From: Phallus indusiatus | Taxonomy: Eukaryota; Basidiomycota; Agaricomycetes; Phallales; Phallaceae | Length of the DNA stretch: 64,000 nucleotides | Direction of reading: 5' to 3' | Assembly (NCBI GenBank): GCA_027605045.1 | Contig: JAQFWX010000164.1 | Span: forward strand, 1 to 64,000 | Part shown: positions 1-11,815 of the stretch, one piece after another | Layout of the letters: every line of letters begins with the position of its first letter | Position numbering within the stretch: position 1 is the stretch's first letter | Notes under the pieces: model-generated | Seen by the model: the letters and a program-made list of their open reading frames with translations, nothing else | What the model was told of the DNA's origin: nothing | Databases searched by the model: none | Program-made: the position numbers and the translations under genes

Positions 1-1445
1 CTGAAACAGGTCGTTGCTGCCGATAAGAGCCCAACACACGACAGGGCGTACATCGTGATTGACGAATCTAAGAGTATACTGTGTAGCGGGCCAGCATATA
101 GCTTGGAGCGCAAGAAGTCGGATGAGGGTTGCATGGGAAGGATAGTATGCACGCCAGCGTAACTGGAGTCCGGTTGTGAGAGCGAGACATTGATGAGCAG
201 TCAACAGTGTCTGTTAAAAAGGTCACCACCAGTTAAAAATACAAACGTATAGAGAAACGTACCCATAATATACACACAAGATGATCAAATGGAGTATGAA
301 TTGTGAATTTAAATTCAGCAAATTCAGAAACATCTCGTGTAATCTCTCTCAAGCGTGAATCGCCGTCACGTCCAGTAAAAGATTGTACAGCACAAATGAA
401 GCACCACAGATGCCATACGAATCCTAAACCTGCAGGTACAACTGACAACAGTCTAAATAATTCGAAAAGAACAGGTGTAAATTGTGATTTTGAGAGTTGG
501 GCAAGTATTGGAGGAGTCGGAGGATTGCGTGATAAAGGCGATGTTGGGGATGGACCTGAGATGAAATCCAAGAGTAGCTGGGGTTGCAAAGGCGGGATTT
601 TACGAGATGTCGAAAGCTTTTGAGACTTTATCAACCGGATAAATTATTTTGTTTGACGAAGGGTTTATACGACGTACCTGTTCCTCTACTTCCGTTTCCG
701 TCTCTCCTGTACCATTTTCCAATCCAGGAGAGATGGGAGTCAAGTGAACATAATCTGGCTCGTCGTAATCGTGATCGGAGGAAATATAGGTATATAAGCG
801 TTCGTCGTATTGATGTTCATTTACAATTGGTCTCGCGCTATCTTGGATTTCTCCGTCTGAATACATCGCGTACTCTTCCCGAAGCCCATCATTACTATCA
901 TAGCCACCAACTGCATTGGAACAGCTTCTTCCATTTCTTCGCCTTAATCGATGTCTTCTTTTGTCAGTCCAAAGGATATCTTCCGAAGAGGATGCCTTTC
1001 TCAAAGGAGCACTCGTTTCAGCACGAGCGGACGACCCTGACACAGGGTCAGTCCCCGGACTTGCAGATCCAGATCCAGAAGTGGAAATGACAGCGGATGG
1101 GCATTTAGATGCGAATAGGTTTGAATTCTCTTTTCGATTGTTTCTAAGGCTCGGGTTTGAACTTGGATTGGGTATGGCGGTAAAATTGCTAAGGTTGACG
1201 TCATTGGATGAGTGAGCACGAGGTGGGACGTATGGAGGGGGAGGGTCCAGTATTAAAGTGGAATTGGAGGAGGAGGATGATGCATTGGAAGTGGACGTTA
1301 TTGTGCTTGCAGGTACCGAAACAAAGGATGGAGTGGTATTGGATGGTAGTATGCCATGCACGAATTGTTGTCGCTTTTGGATTGGGTGAATAGGCCTACG
1401 TTGTGCGTTCTTTTCTTTATTCAACTGACCATCATGTTGGTTCAT
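1..1445 (-). CDS. EOS1-like multi-pass membrane protein, 3' end beyond window
   Basis: Three exons can be joined: 1445-678, 616-268 and about 216 to the window edge. The first intron (677-617, 61 nt) has a clean GTACGT donor after a CAG codon, and the second runs from GTACGT to TTTTTAACAG; both joins keep the frame. The first ~255 residues are disordered, rich in Ser, Pro and Asn. Then come hydrophobic segments (for example LFRLLSVVPAGLGFVWHLW) and, in exon 3, a conserved-looking stretch LRWRAYYPSHATLIRLLALQ followed by AICWPAT. That layout and the RLLxLQAIxW pattern recall fungal EOS1, an ER membrane protein linked to N-glycosylation and stress tolerance, but the family name is from memory of its pattern. 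The first ATG of the frame (1445) is taken as start. The gene is real with good confidence; the EOS1 assignment is moderate. Confidence 0.6.
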
Positions 1446-1998
1446 CTTAAGGAAAGCTAAGGAAATCGGTAAGTATTTTTCCTCCGGGTAATCCGTCGGA
1501 GAGGCTTTGTCTGAGAGACCATACAGCCAGGTACGAAGTCAAAACCAGAAGAAATTTACACTTTAAGCAAGAGTAGGTGCTAAAAAAACAAAAAAAAAGA
1601 GGACACAACAAGACCAGAGACGAACAAAACAGCAACGTGGAACGCTGGACGATTCAAATAACCGTTTGATCGGAGTTTCCGAATTAGCGCCTATGCAGTT
1701 TGAAACACCGACACCTTTTCGTTGTTGTTATCAGGTTGCCATCTCACCCAAGCTTGTCCAGCCATCCCTTAGAACACTCCCTTGACAAAAGTACTTAAAA
1801 AGAGTGCAGGATTCAAGAGAGGCAAATTGCTTATATTCAAACTAGCGTAGTCCTGTATTTTGTTTCTCTTGTGTGTAGTATAGAGGCACACAGCCTATCC
1901 CAACCGCACAAAAACTGAGCACAAAAACACTACAAAAAAGTGCAGCGCGTGCAATATCGACACTAACGAGAACGAACCCGTAAATTGCAATCGAAAAC
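1446..1998. promoter_or_regulatory. Divergent intergenic region between EOS1-like gene and TFIIS
   Basis: This 553 bp stretch separates two genes transcribed away from each other, so it must hold both promoters. An A-rich run near 1590 and pyrimidine tracts are visible, but I see no clear TATA box. No coding frame with an ATG and splice logic was found. Confidence 0.5.
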
Positions 1999-3355
1999 AT
2001 GCCGACAAGTGGTGTAGATTCGTTTGAGTTGAAAGGGCGTGTCAAAACGTTGCAGGGTATGGTAAACGAACAGGTATGGGGTATCCATTCACCCTTTATT
2101 TTTTGCGTTTTCGATGTTTCTGACGATGCTTTGATTATTCTTTTCAGGAAATCGGTGAGATGCTTGTCTGGTTGAAGAAGAATGTCGTTGCAACAGAGCC
2201 GCTGTTGAGAGTATGTGCCCACCATCCTTTGTCCCTATTCTACTCACCCAAACGTTGACTGGACCAATTCTGCAGGAGACAAAAGCGGGTTTGGCTGTTG
2301 GAAAACTCCGAACCCATTCCAACAAGACGGTGTCCGACTTGGCCAAAGAGTTGGTCAAGAAATGGAAGGGCGAGGTGGACAGCGCCAAATCCAAAACCTC
2401 CAGTAGCGCGGCAAGCACTAGAACCTCTGAAGCTGGAACACCTCAGCCACGTCCCACAGGTAACTTTTTCCAACACAGCAATTTCAAATATTCACACTTC
2501 TAAACTCAGTTGACACCGCCGCACGTGGGCCATCATCTGTCCAATCACCCAGCGCTGCCTCACCAATAACTCCCTCAGCAAACGGAACTGGCGTAGCACG
2601 CTCCGCAAAGATAGATGGTATCAAAGGCGTTCACGGGGATACTGTTCGCGACAAATGTATTGAAATGTTCTATGATGCACTTTGTATCGACTCGTCTGCT
2701 CGTACGTCAGTCTACAAGCTTCAACTCTGTAGACGCTCACTAACCACCAATTCTTTATACAGCACCTACTCACATACATAATCTCTCAATTCAGATCGAG
2801 AAAGAGCTATTCGCTCAACATGATTTCCAAACCACCGCTAATTACCGTACCAAATTTCGGTCCCTGTATCTCAATCTTAAAGATAAATCAAACCCGCGTC
2901 TGCGACAGGACGTCGTCAGCAGTGTTATAACACCAGAAAAGCTCACCAAAATGTCTACTAAAGAAATGGCCTCCGATCAGAGGAAGCAAGAAGACAAAAA
3001 ACTGAGCGAGGCCAATTTCCACCAAGCTTTGGGCTCTGAAGAGCTCGCCGCCGAAACCGATGCCTTCCAATGTTCGAGATGTAAACAGGTGTGTGCATTG
3101 TCTGAGTAATTTATATATCACACTAACACATTTTATCAAGCGCAAGACTAGGTATTATCAACAGCAAACTCGTAGTGCTGATGAGCCTATGACCGTACGT
3201 TTTTTCCCCCTTCATATTTTGCACCTAGGTTCTAATATGGCCTGTCTTTTAGACATTCGTGACGTACGCCTTCAATTTTATATTCCACGTCGTTCCCAAT
3301 TAATTATTTTCTTTCTAGATGCACCAACTGTGGACACAAGTGGAAGTTTTCCTAA
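1999..3355 (+). CDS. Transcription elongation factor TFIIS (S-II)
   Basis: Eight exons (1999-2073, 2148-2210, 2276-2459, 2510-2701, 2763-3088, 3141-3194, 3253-3263, 3319-3355) give a 313-residue protein, normal for TFIIS. The N-terminal helical LW domain (about residues 1-80) is followed by a Ser/Thr-rich linker. The central Pol II-binding domain includes RDKCIEMFYDAL and YRTKFRSLYLNLKD. The C-terminal zinc ribbon has two CxxC pairs (CSRC and CTNC), with the acidic hairpin RSADEPMT between them; Asp-Glu there stimulates transcript cleavage by stalled RNA polymerase II in the nucleus. The protein ends GHKWKFS. Exon 7 is only 11 nt and lies inside the zinc ribbon; without it the ribbon frame is lost. 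The start is the first ATG of the frame, and all junctions use GT-AG. Confidence 0.95.
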
Positions 3356-4628
3356 ATCCCGCCAAGTTTTATTTACGTTTCGTTGAATTCGACGTTCCGC
3401 TGGCCGTTTGCCGGAGAACCATGCAAGACATGATATCCAACATCCTCTTTTCATTTTCTATATGTTCATGTTCTATTCTTTCTGTTCTATTCTCGTTCTT
3501 CTTATGTATCACCAATCCAATGAATCCCTCCGTTTGCTTCTGTCCCGTTTATCGCTCTCTTTTCTTTCCATCTGAGTAGATACGTTAAAGATTTATATAA
3601 TTTGTGGTAGCTCGTTCAAAGAAGTAACAACACAATCAAACGCTCAGATCGTACGATCAATCTGAGATCACTGTAGCTTGCTGCGGGCGACGTTCTTGTC
3701 GTCAAATCAAGCGCATTGCATTTTGTAATGTCATCATAGGAATTACTTAGGTTCGTCGATATCCGTTTGAAGATATTATAATATTTGATTATCTCTGATA
3801 ATACGAAACTTTATGCTTGAAGAGTCAGGATTAATATCCGTCGGTGAGAACACCTGTCACTCTTACATACGTAACGATTTCTTCTGTCAAACTTGAATGA
3901 GTAGTAATCTTAATCTTTAGTGTTTAGCTACCTAATTTTTGGATTTTTTTTTTTCAGACTGCGTTGTGTCAACATTTGGGATTATATTGACAGCAAGGCA
4001 AAAAAGACGCACGTTACGTAATTGACAAAATGTTTGAAACGTCGCTTCAAGTTTCAAGTTTCGTCTCAGACCAATCCACGCCAGAATTGAAATGATTATA
4101 TCGATTAGTCTGATTAATCTGCGGAGGAGACGCTACGAGAAATACTTCTCGTAGTCAAGTTCAAGTGGAGGAGGCTACCAGTATCAGATTTCTGAGGGGC
4201 TGTGGGGTAATTCCAAGTGCGCATGTCAAGGCAATTTTCAAACCATTTTTTTCAATGTCAGCTGAGAATCTTATTCAATAGACCTTAGCAAGCTCTCCCA
4301 TCCAAGGACTTGAGTCATGCTACATGAACACGATTATCGCCTTGACTTTCCGCGCACATCGCGTCTGACCTAATGAAAAATTACTCAGATGAGCTTCTAC
4401 GGCACATCAAACAGCCTTTGCTTTGTAATTGGATTGGTCCAAGAATCAGAATGTCCTGCCGAACATCGACGAAGAACGCATACGTATGCACCGGCGCGTC
4501 CGAAAGTAAACGAAGGATTAAGAGTTCTCGTTAGAAAATTCACCAAGGACGTCGTTTATTATAAAAGGCGATACATTTGTACCCAATGTTTAGAGACTCA
4601 TACGATTCAACTGCTAGAGCAAATATCT
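3356..4628. other. Intergenic region downstream of TFIIS, upstream of the SDR gene
   Basis: About 1.27 kb without a recognisable gene. A short frame begins at an ATG near 4389 (91 codons), but it overlaps the SDR start, has no similarity I recognise and no splice support. The sequence is AT-rich with pyrimidine tracts near 3440-3560, likely TFIIS 3' UTR. Confidence 0.5.
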
Positions 4629-5595
4629 ATGGCGACCCCTTCGACTTGGTTGGTAACAGGGTGAGTCTTGGATACTACTCTAGCAGAGGTCATTATGCTA
4701 ACAAATTTTCTGAATGGCAGTGCTTCCCGTGGCATTGGCTTAGAATATGTCCGACAAATTCTCGCCAGAGGCGATATAGTCTTTGCGACCGCTCGCTCCC
4801 CAGAAAAAGCAGTTGAGCTTCGGCGGCTTCAAACAGCGAGTGCTGCAGGCTCGATTGAGATAGTCGAATTGGACGTTCGTAATCCGAAAAGCGTGGCAAA
4901 TGCAGTAAAAGTTGTAGAGTCTATCCTTCAAAATCGAGGTTTGGATTATCTCATTAGCAATGCTGGTATAGTTGTGCGCAAGCAAGTTTTGAGGTGAAAA
5001 ATTAGAGTCTGATATTATTAGACCAATCCTACCGAGACACCATCTACAATCAAACTGGTCGATTTAATGGACGTTTTTCAAACCAATGTCATAGGAAGTA
5101 TTTTCGTCTATCAGAACTTCCTACCTCTGCTTGAACGAAGTAAAAGACCTGGCGGACCTGTCCTTGTTAACATGAGTAGCGGTTTAGGAAGCATTGCAAG
5201 ATTATCAGATCCTGCGTATCGAACACGTCCGGCCGCCGCGGGCTATTCTATCAGTAAAGCCGCTCTGAATATGCTGGTATGTATCCATCACATACCTACT
5301 TTTGTTTTTAAAACATGTTGTTGTTTAGACTGCGAAGCAAGCCTGCGAAAAACCCAACATTATCGTATTGGCAATAGGACCTGGATGGCTGAAGACTGGT
5401 GAGTTGCCTCTGTTGCAGGCTTGAATATCCTTTTAAAAAATTTTTGGTAATACAGACTCCGGTGGTCCAAATGCTTTATATGACGTTGATTTTAGTGTTA
5501 ACTTGCAACTCAATTTGATAGTCGCCGCTACTCCTGCGGACAGTGGGAAATTCAAGGCGTTTAACGGAACTGAGATCACTGAACATCCCTGGTAA
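4629..5595 (+). CDS. Short-chain dehydrogenase/reductase (classical SDR)
   Basis: Five exons (4629-4660, 4721-4973, 5022-5276, 5329-5398, 5456-5595) encode 249 residues, the usual size of a classical SDR. The cofactor-binding motif TGASRGIG is created across the first intron, where GG joins T. The protein continues with LDYLISNAG (the NAG motif), a catalytic-Ser region NMSSGLGSI, and the active site YSISK (Tyr and Lys). It ends with a PGW motif in IGPGWLKTDSGG, as in C-factor-like fungal SDRs. It should act as an NAD(P)H-dependent oxidoreductase in the cytosol; the substrate cannot be read from sequence. The exon 2 donor is chosen as GTGCGC (4974) because it gives the needed phase and a 48 nt intron; that junction is the least certain. 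No partner genes are obvious nearby. Confidence 0.88.
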
Positions 5596-6105
5596 TTGAT
5601 GAATTGATATTGAGGACATAAAGTCGCAACTGTTGATAAAATAGTCCTGGCGTTTTGGTCACTTTGTTTCATGTTCATCATGTAATGCTTTCTGGAAGAT
5701 GGGCAATACATTAGTGTCATGATGAACATCACTACAAAAGGCGTGAAATTGTTGTCTCCGTACATCACACTTTCTCGGCCTCCACTCCTTTTGCTGCAAT
5801 TCCCTCCGTCCAGTTGATTGACTCGGCCTCTATTTTATTTCTGATATAGCACATCTTAGAATATCTCCTCTTTTTTTAGAAAACAGCGCACATCTTTTCT
5901 TAAAAGCCCAGATATGCATTTGCCGATGCAATGCCGGTGACTGCTCTTGACTCCACTATGGGTAATTTGATGCGTGATGTGACTACGCGCTGACGCCACC
6001 TGTGACATCTGTAACACCTTTTTGGGCGTAAGCAAATGGGTGGTGTGATCACGGAATTCTTTGGGTAGAAGCCCACAGACCACATCGACCTCTGTCCTCA
6101 TCTAT
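5596..6105. other. Intergenic region between SDR and DHHC genes
   Basis: Roughly 510 bp; only short antisense frames without ATG-plus-intron logic are present. It should contain the SDR 3' UTR and the DHHC gene promoter; no TATA box is obvious. Confidence 0.4.
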
Positions 6106-8099
6106 ATGCCCACCGCTGGGGGTCGGTCGTCAAGAAGCGTATGTCCCAATTTCTCGGAGGTCGTTCATGAAGCGAGAGAAAGAAGTGCTCGGAGGAGGAA
6201 TGGACCTCAGCCGTGGATTGTGCGTAAGCTCGCCGTTGGGATAGTTATTGGTATTTTGGGATACGCTGTATGTTCTTTCAACCATTTTTTGAATCTGATA
6301 CTGATTTTGAATATGATAACTAGTATTATGTCTATGTTGTAACGTTCTGTATACCTATGATACAAGAGCATCACAATGCTTTAGGCAAGAAACGGATCGG
6401 AAGTGAGTTTTTCATCTTTGCTTGTATCCCAATGCCAAATCTGAGTATTGGATATGTTTTCTTCTCATTAGTTGCTTTCTTGGTTACATTCAACATCCTG
6501 TTCTTGCTGTTGGTTTGGGCCTATGCCAAAGTGCGTATGACTTGTTACACCATCTCGACCATTCTTTTCTGATCCTCACATCAAGGCGGTATTCACATCT
6601 CCGGGCTACGCACTTGAAGTAAGGCATCTTTCTTTTTTAAACTACTTTAATTGACCTTGCTCATTTCTGTGTCTTCTTTTGATGACAGCATACGCATCAG
6701 GCGCCGCCTCCTGTTCCTCGAAGTCCGGAGCCTTTCCAAGGCGAGAATGACAATTCAGGATCGGACTTTCTTCGCGGGTATACGACGACGACGACGACGT
6801 TGGCGATTCACATCATTTCTCAACGGAAAGCAGTGGTGGTGGTAACCAGAACGGAGGCTTACACCAAACCACGGATATCAACATGATCGAAGCGGGTCGG
6901 CACCCCCGACCTTCTTTTAGCAGACAGTATTCTGCACAGCAACGCGAAGTAGAACCTGTTGTGCCTGCACCTGCAGTCGTTGCTGATCCCCAAATGTCTC
7001 TGGCCGATGTTCTGCCTCCTGTTATGACCGGACGAGCAGCCCGAGAGGAAAGAAGTGCCAGAAACATCGAAGATGGCTTGCCGCCTCCGGTATATTCCAG
7101 AAGACCGCCTACTCACCCTGTTCTGTCACCTGAGTTTCGGTATTGTCCCCGTGATGGGATTGTCAAACCTATGAGGTCGCATCATTGTAGAGCTTGTGGA
7201 ACGGTATGTCCTCTATGTCCTCTTTCCTAGCTGATATCTAATGACCGGGCAGTGCGTTTTGAAATACGACCACCATTGTCCTTGTATGTCCCCTATTTCT
7301 GCCCATCTACCCTATTTGAACTGACCACGCGGATTTGGATCAGGGATCGGCCAATGCGTTGGAGCACACAACCAGAAGTTCTTTATCAACTTCCTGCAAT
7401 GGGCGTCCCTCTTCACCTTCTTCGTCTTCACCAGCGTCTTAGTGATGTACGCCCGTCTAGGCACGCTTAACCCTGAACCTCCAATCAATGCTCAACATCT
7501 CGTCATCCTCGGTCTTTCATTCATTTTCGTCCTTTTCCCGCTATTACTACTTATGACTCAGATTTATCTGACGGTCTATAACCTGACAACTGTAGAGCAT
7601 CTTCACTTGCAACGAATGCAAGAGCGAGAGAAGAGTATGCTCAGCGAGATGATTGGCCTCGGAATACCCTGTTCTTCTGCTTCTCCTGTCTTCGCTTCCG
7701 TCGGCTCTGCACGTCGGGGTCGCAGATCTCGGCCCGATATTGTTAATTTTAAACGACCGCGGTGGCCGTGGCAAGCGATTCTTCTGCGCAGTGAAATACG
7801 TAGGAGGTGGGACCAGGAATGGGGTAGATTGGGAACGGAGGGTAATTTGTGGTGGTTGGGAAGCAAGCGTGCTAATTGGGAAGCGGTTATGGGCAAATCC
7901 AAGTGGGGTTGGTTTTGTGAGAGTTGTTTTTCTTTGCTGTGCTTAGTGACTTGTGTCGTTCTGATCTTTTTCTCTTCTGTTCGCTGCAGTACCTATTGGT
8001 CATAGTTTAGGTGATGGGTTAAGTTATCCTCGTAATCCTCGATTCGACCCCGACGGCCGATGGAGAAGAAGATCACAGTGGCCCGATGGATTACGGTAG
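6106..8099 (+). CDS. DHHC-type protein S-palmitoyltransferase
   Basis: Nine exons (6106-6267, 6324-6402, 6472-6530, 6586-6618, 6689-6777, 6834-7203, 7253-7283, 7344-7916, 7990-8099) encode 501 residues. Two membrane segments precede the cysteine-rich domain (one in exon 1 around VGIVIGILGY, one around FLVTFNILFLLLVW). The domain reads [20 protein letters not shown], with the catalytic DHHC cysteine, and two further membrane segments follow (FTFFVFTSVLVMY; LSFIFVLFPLLLLMTQIYL). A TTVE motif, close to the TTxE signature of the family, follows. It attaches palmitate to cysteines of membrane-associated proteins in the ER, Golgi or vacuole. Between the second segment and the zinc domain lies a ~140-residue Pro-rich, disordered insert. 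Layout resembles yeast Pfa3/Swf1-type enzymes, but I cannot assign the orthologue. The start at 6106 is the only ATG in the exon 1 frame. Confidence 0.92.
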
Positions 8100-8649
8100 A
8101 AGCTCGGGATTATATTTATTGTTTCCTTCATGCTTCATTTTTGGAGATTATAATTTTTAGTTAAGGATACTCGATCGTGATATATTTCCATCCATCTCAT
8201 ACCACTGGTTTTAATTGTGGGCTACCTCACTTCTACAAGCTTTTTGGGTATTGCGGAGACTGCGCGTCATTTTGTATTGTTACGGACGGTATGGTTGTCG
8301 GCGTGATGCAAGTATAATAGGTGCTTCTTTTAGGTGCTGGAAAACCTTGGGAGCTTACGTCGAACAACAGATACCTCCTCTAGTAGCCTTTACGCTTCAT
8401 GTTATGAATTTTACAATTTCATTTAAACCCGTTTCAAATCTAATGACTAAGTCGTTACCTGACACTTCATGAAAGTCGTTGATATATCAGTGACTAATGC
8501 TTTCGACCAACTTATTCATTCAATAGAACTGGACAAGATTTTTTTCTTAGAATTAGTTTATGAGAGGTGTGTTAAAGCATATGTATGCTAAGCTCGATGG
8601 TAGCAATAAACTAGTGTCTTTAAGGACTAATAATAAACCAAAGCTTTCA
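8100..8649. other. Intergenic region between convergent DHHC and PAXX-like A genes
   Basis: About 550 bp of AT-rich sequence between two convergent 3' ends. I see no gene here. Several AATAAA-like stretches occur near the right end and could serve 3' end formation of the minus-strand gene. Confidence 0.4.
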
Positions 8650-9744
8650 TCAATCACTTTCGAATTCAGCTTCGACAATTTTTCTTTTCTGTTTCGTCGG
8701 ATTTGCTCGAGAGGAGCCGGGAGGTGGTTGAGGGGCTACGCGTCCTAAGTTGGTTTGAAATAGATTAATGGTATACGGAGCGAGCTTGGGGATGTAGAAA
8801 ACATACTTGTCGTTTCCCTTTCAGCTACGATCATGTGTTGAACGAGCGAGATTTGACCTTCTAATTCTTTAATGCGTTTCTAAGGAAATAGGTCATTAAT
8901 AGGGTGTAAAATATTAGGGTCATACTCACTTGAGCTTCTTCCAGCTCGTGCTTTCTCTCCTCAAACAATTCAACGGAGACTCCAGCTTCTCCATTAGTTT
9001 GGCCATGCTTCGTACTATTGATTTCGCTGGACGCCGACCCAGAAACGCTTGATTTAAATAGCTGGCAATTATGTGGCTGAGCACGTAAAGCTATCTATTC
9101 GAAAGCGTAAATTCAGAATAATGTTTAAGAAGCGAATACCGGCCGTGATCTACCTTTTTTAGAAGCCTTATTCCACGCATAGAACCTTCGTCTTCGGGCA
9201 AACTTTGAAGATTGATTTCGACGTCCGCTCCAATCGTTAACTTTATGAGGATATCTTGAGAAAAGTAGACGGATGATAGAAAGGGGACAAACTGAACGTA
9301 TATTTTTTGGCTGGCTATTGTCCGACCATCCTTTTATTGACAGTTCTCCGGAAATAATAAGACCAGCCAGCTTTTGAGCAAGGTTCTCAACATCTCTTGC
9401 TGTTGTTGGTTTTTTCTATAGAAATAATAAATCCCAGACGCGGCGACAGACATTAATACGTACAACCCGGCGAATCACATCTTCCGTAGACCATGATGCT
9501 TTCCACCATTGGTTTTCTTCAACGAGTCCCAGCTGAACATCCCAGTTTGCAACTCCAACTTCGCTTATGAGAACGAAAGAATTGAACGAATGATAAATGA
9601 CTAAGAAAAAAAAGAGGGAAATAGGTAAGTCTCAAAGTCGGTACTCTTTGGGATCCGTCGGCCTTACAGAGGCACTCCAATGCACTCGCCTTGTATTAAG
9701 CTGTCTAAAGCTCCGAAATTGTCAAATACTTCGATATGAGCCAT
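8650..9744 (-). CDS. PAXX-like protein, copy A (candidate XRCC4-superfamily end-joining factor)
   Basis: Read on the minus strand from ATG 9744, about seven exons can be joined, and each junction has the same phase as in copy B at 14819-15878. The start is MAHIEVFDNFGALDS. Later segments include GVANWDVQLGLVEENQWWK, LTIGADVEINLQSLPEDEG, a short heptad-like helix KRIKELEGQISLVQHMIVAE, and the tail NPTKQKRKIVEAEFESD. A ~125-residue head, a coiled coil and a basic/acidic C-terminal peptide match PAXX of the XRCC4/XLF superfamily. The tail has the NP, KK, V and F-acidic spacing of the Ku-binding peptide of animal PAXX. If so, it would act in nuclear non-homologous end joining. The gene and its paralogy are read from sequence; the PAXX identity is an inference. 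It could instead be an unrelated small coiled-coil protein. Confidence 0.72.
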
Positions 9745-10040
9745 TTTTGTAGTATTGTATAATTCAGACTTAGATCACTTTGAGTGGGGAAAAGAGGTCG
9801 AGCTGATCATGGCTTGAAAGTAAAATCTTTTTAACCTGCGCACGTGATGGACATTGGACATGGAGGACCGTCGATCGACGATGACATCGATGACAATGGA
9901 CACCGACAACGGCTCGGGCGTTTCTTTCGGACCTTGTTTCCTTTTTGTGAAGAAAAGCAGTTAAAAGGATACATTAGGTGTTCTTATTACAATTTGTCTG
10001 ATTACCCCTTTGAGCAATTACTACTTTAGCGATGGATTCG

Positions 10041-10998
10041 CTATAGCTTCAATCCCGCCGTATGCCAGAGCTGATGAAACTCCGCTGAATCATTGAGGAG
10101 GGGATACGGAACGTCTGGTTTAGGTCTACAAAGTCGTAGTTATTTTCATGATGACTCGTTCACCACCATCATCATCTAAACTTACACTCCCAAAAATTCG
10201 GCGAGAGGGCCCCAGCCCTCCTTCGCGTCAAAAATGAGAAGTTGGTCTGCAGGGATGACGCTCTTGACGTATTCATTATGTTTTTGCAGCTCCTCTTTGC
10301 AATGCGTGGCTAGACGGTCACCATGGTACAGATCTAAACCCTCCGTCTTTATCTTTGGCCGAAAATCCAGAGAAAAATGATACGTTACGAATGTAAGCAT
10401 CAGCCCAACGGAGGAAATGCTTATATTCTGGCTTGGATTCAAGTTGGTGCTTCTGGCCGTAAGCTACTAAAAGGGTCGTCTTCACGCTATGTTCCCATTT
10501 TTCTGGATCTCGATCGGTCTGTGGTATGTACATGTGAGTTTGAGAGTATGATATAAAGTCAAGAGTTTAGCACCAACCAGAATATATTTGGCTTTAGGGT
10601 ACGCAGCATAGATTTCCTTGGCCATTACTCCAATCGGCACATCAACTGCCGACCTGTGTCCGCGCAATATCTTGTCAAAGGTTTCGGGAGAGGTGTTCTT
10701 TCCTGGGATATAGATGTCGTGGTCTCACCAAAACATAAATTAGCGAAACAAACCTTCGATCATATCCGCCCACGTGGAGAAATCCTCGTGCATAGTGGGA
10801 CTTTGCATAGGATGATAGGCTGGCCCGAAACCTAGAATATCAAGCGCTTTCCATAAACTTGTCATCTGTTCGAAAGATTAATTAATTAATCTGTTGATTT
10901 TTGATTGGATAACATACCCCAGTTCGCCCGAGGCCGACCCCTATCACTTGGACGGATGCGGCGTTGGCTCTGCTTTCGCTGGAAGGTGTTGCCGACAT
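10041..10998 (-). CDS. Sulfotransfer_4-type P-loop protein, copy A
   Basis: Exons on the minus strand include 10998-10918, 10865-10754, 10702-10578, 10518 to about 10384, about 10352-10186 and 10125-10041. The nucleotide or PAPS-binding loop VIGVGLGRTG closes exon 1. MTSLWKALDILGFGPAYH follows, then VDVPIGVMAKEIYAAYPKAK, the TDRDPEKWEHS motif, and DQLLIFDAKEGWGPLAEFLG, ending VPKPDVPYPLLND. This order is typical of the large basidiomycete family annotated as sulfotransferase (Sulfotransfer_4) or, misleadingly, NAD-dependent epimerase. Substrate is unknown. The fourth intron must be only about 31-43 nt to restore frame, which is short, so mild decay or a misplaced junction is possible. Copy B at 12380-13327 is closely similar. 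Confidence 0.8.
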
Positions 10999-11537
10999 AC
11001 TTGGAATACTCGTTACTGAAATTGTACAGGACAGAGAGGCTTTTACACAAAGAGCAGCTTTTTATTACCCGGGCATTTATTTCCGAGGGGAAAGCACAGG
11101 ATGGGCTTTTTCTCCCGTTATCCCCATTCCCAGTCGACCGATTCTGTATCTCATTCTCGGCGTCACGGTCACTGATCACAATATCGATAGGGAGAAACGA
11201 ATGACATTGACATAAGATATTGAATGTATATGAAATGTGCTAGCAAGATGAAGACGGCTAGCGTATTCGATTGGTGCGCTACATAATTCAAGTCAGTGGG
11301 TCGGAATTGAAAATGAAGGTGAATTATTACTTGGCCTCGAGCTCATTGCTCTTACATTGTCTATATGACAAACTCGTCCATTTCAGTTGATACTCCGTAC
11401 TTACTTTCAAGTGCTCGGCGGAGACTCCACAGCGAGCGACACAGGCATGTGTTAATTTATACGAATTTTGCTCTAATTGATTCACCAGTGCATGAGGATT
11501 GATATACCGAAGCATGTTTCGCATTAGCACTTGTGAG

Positions 11538-11595
11538 ACTCACAGCGGGATTTGATCCGAGGACCTCTGGTTAGTGTGATTTGGGTATTTATAGG
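11538..11595 (-). repeat. tRNA-like fragment, copy 1
   Basis: On the minus strand this matches the element at 14487-14570 over about 55 bases, including the sequence around the possible pol III B box (GATCAAATCC region). The A-box half is degraded here. It is too short and diverged to be a functional tRNA. Confidence 0.45.
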
Positions 11596-11610
11596 TCCTC
11601 CACGGCAATG

Positions 11611-11815
11611 ACGGGCTATTGGACCATCCCTTTATTGACAGAACTCCCAGAACGATCAAATTGCGAGTTTTTCAGCAAAACTTCAGGTTTATTTTTCAAA
11701 AGGACCGTTGAGATAATTCAATGATTACAAAAGAGATTTATACCAGCTTCAAGTTGGCGTATAACATCCTCCTTGGACCATAATCATGCCCGATCGATTG
11801 ATCCTTTCCACCCAT
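11611..11815 (-). pseudogene. Eroded third PAXX-like copy (exon 2/3 remnant)
   Basis: About 205 bp are clearly homologous to the end of exon 2, the intron and exon 3 of PAXX-like copy B (about 15480-15690). The match includes the shared string ggctattggaccatccctt and the intron segment gagataattcaatgattaca. The flanking exons are absent and small indels break the reading frame. It is a gene fragment, not a functional gene. Confidence 0.8.

Noticed and set aside
600..1215. Long plus-strand frames opposite the EOS1-like gene
   Set aside because: They start with TTG or lie wholly antisense to a spliced minus-strand gene with clean junctions; they are shadows of Ser-rich coding sequence.
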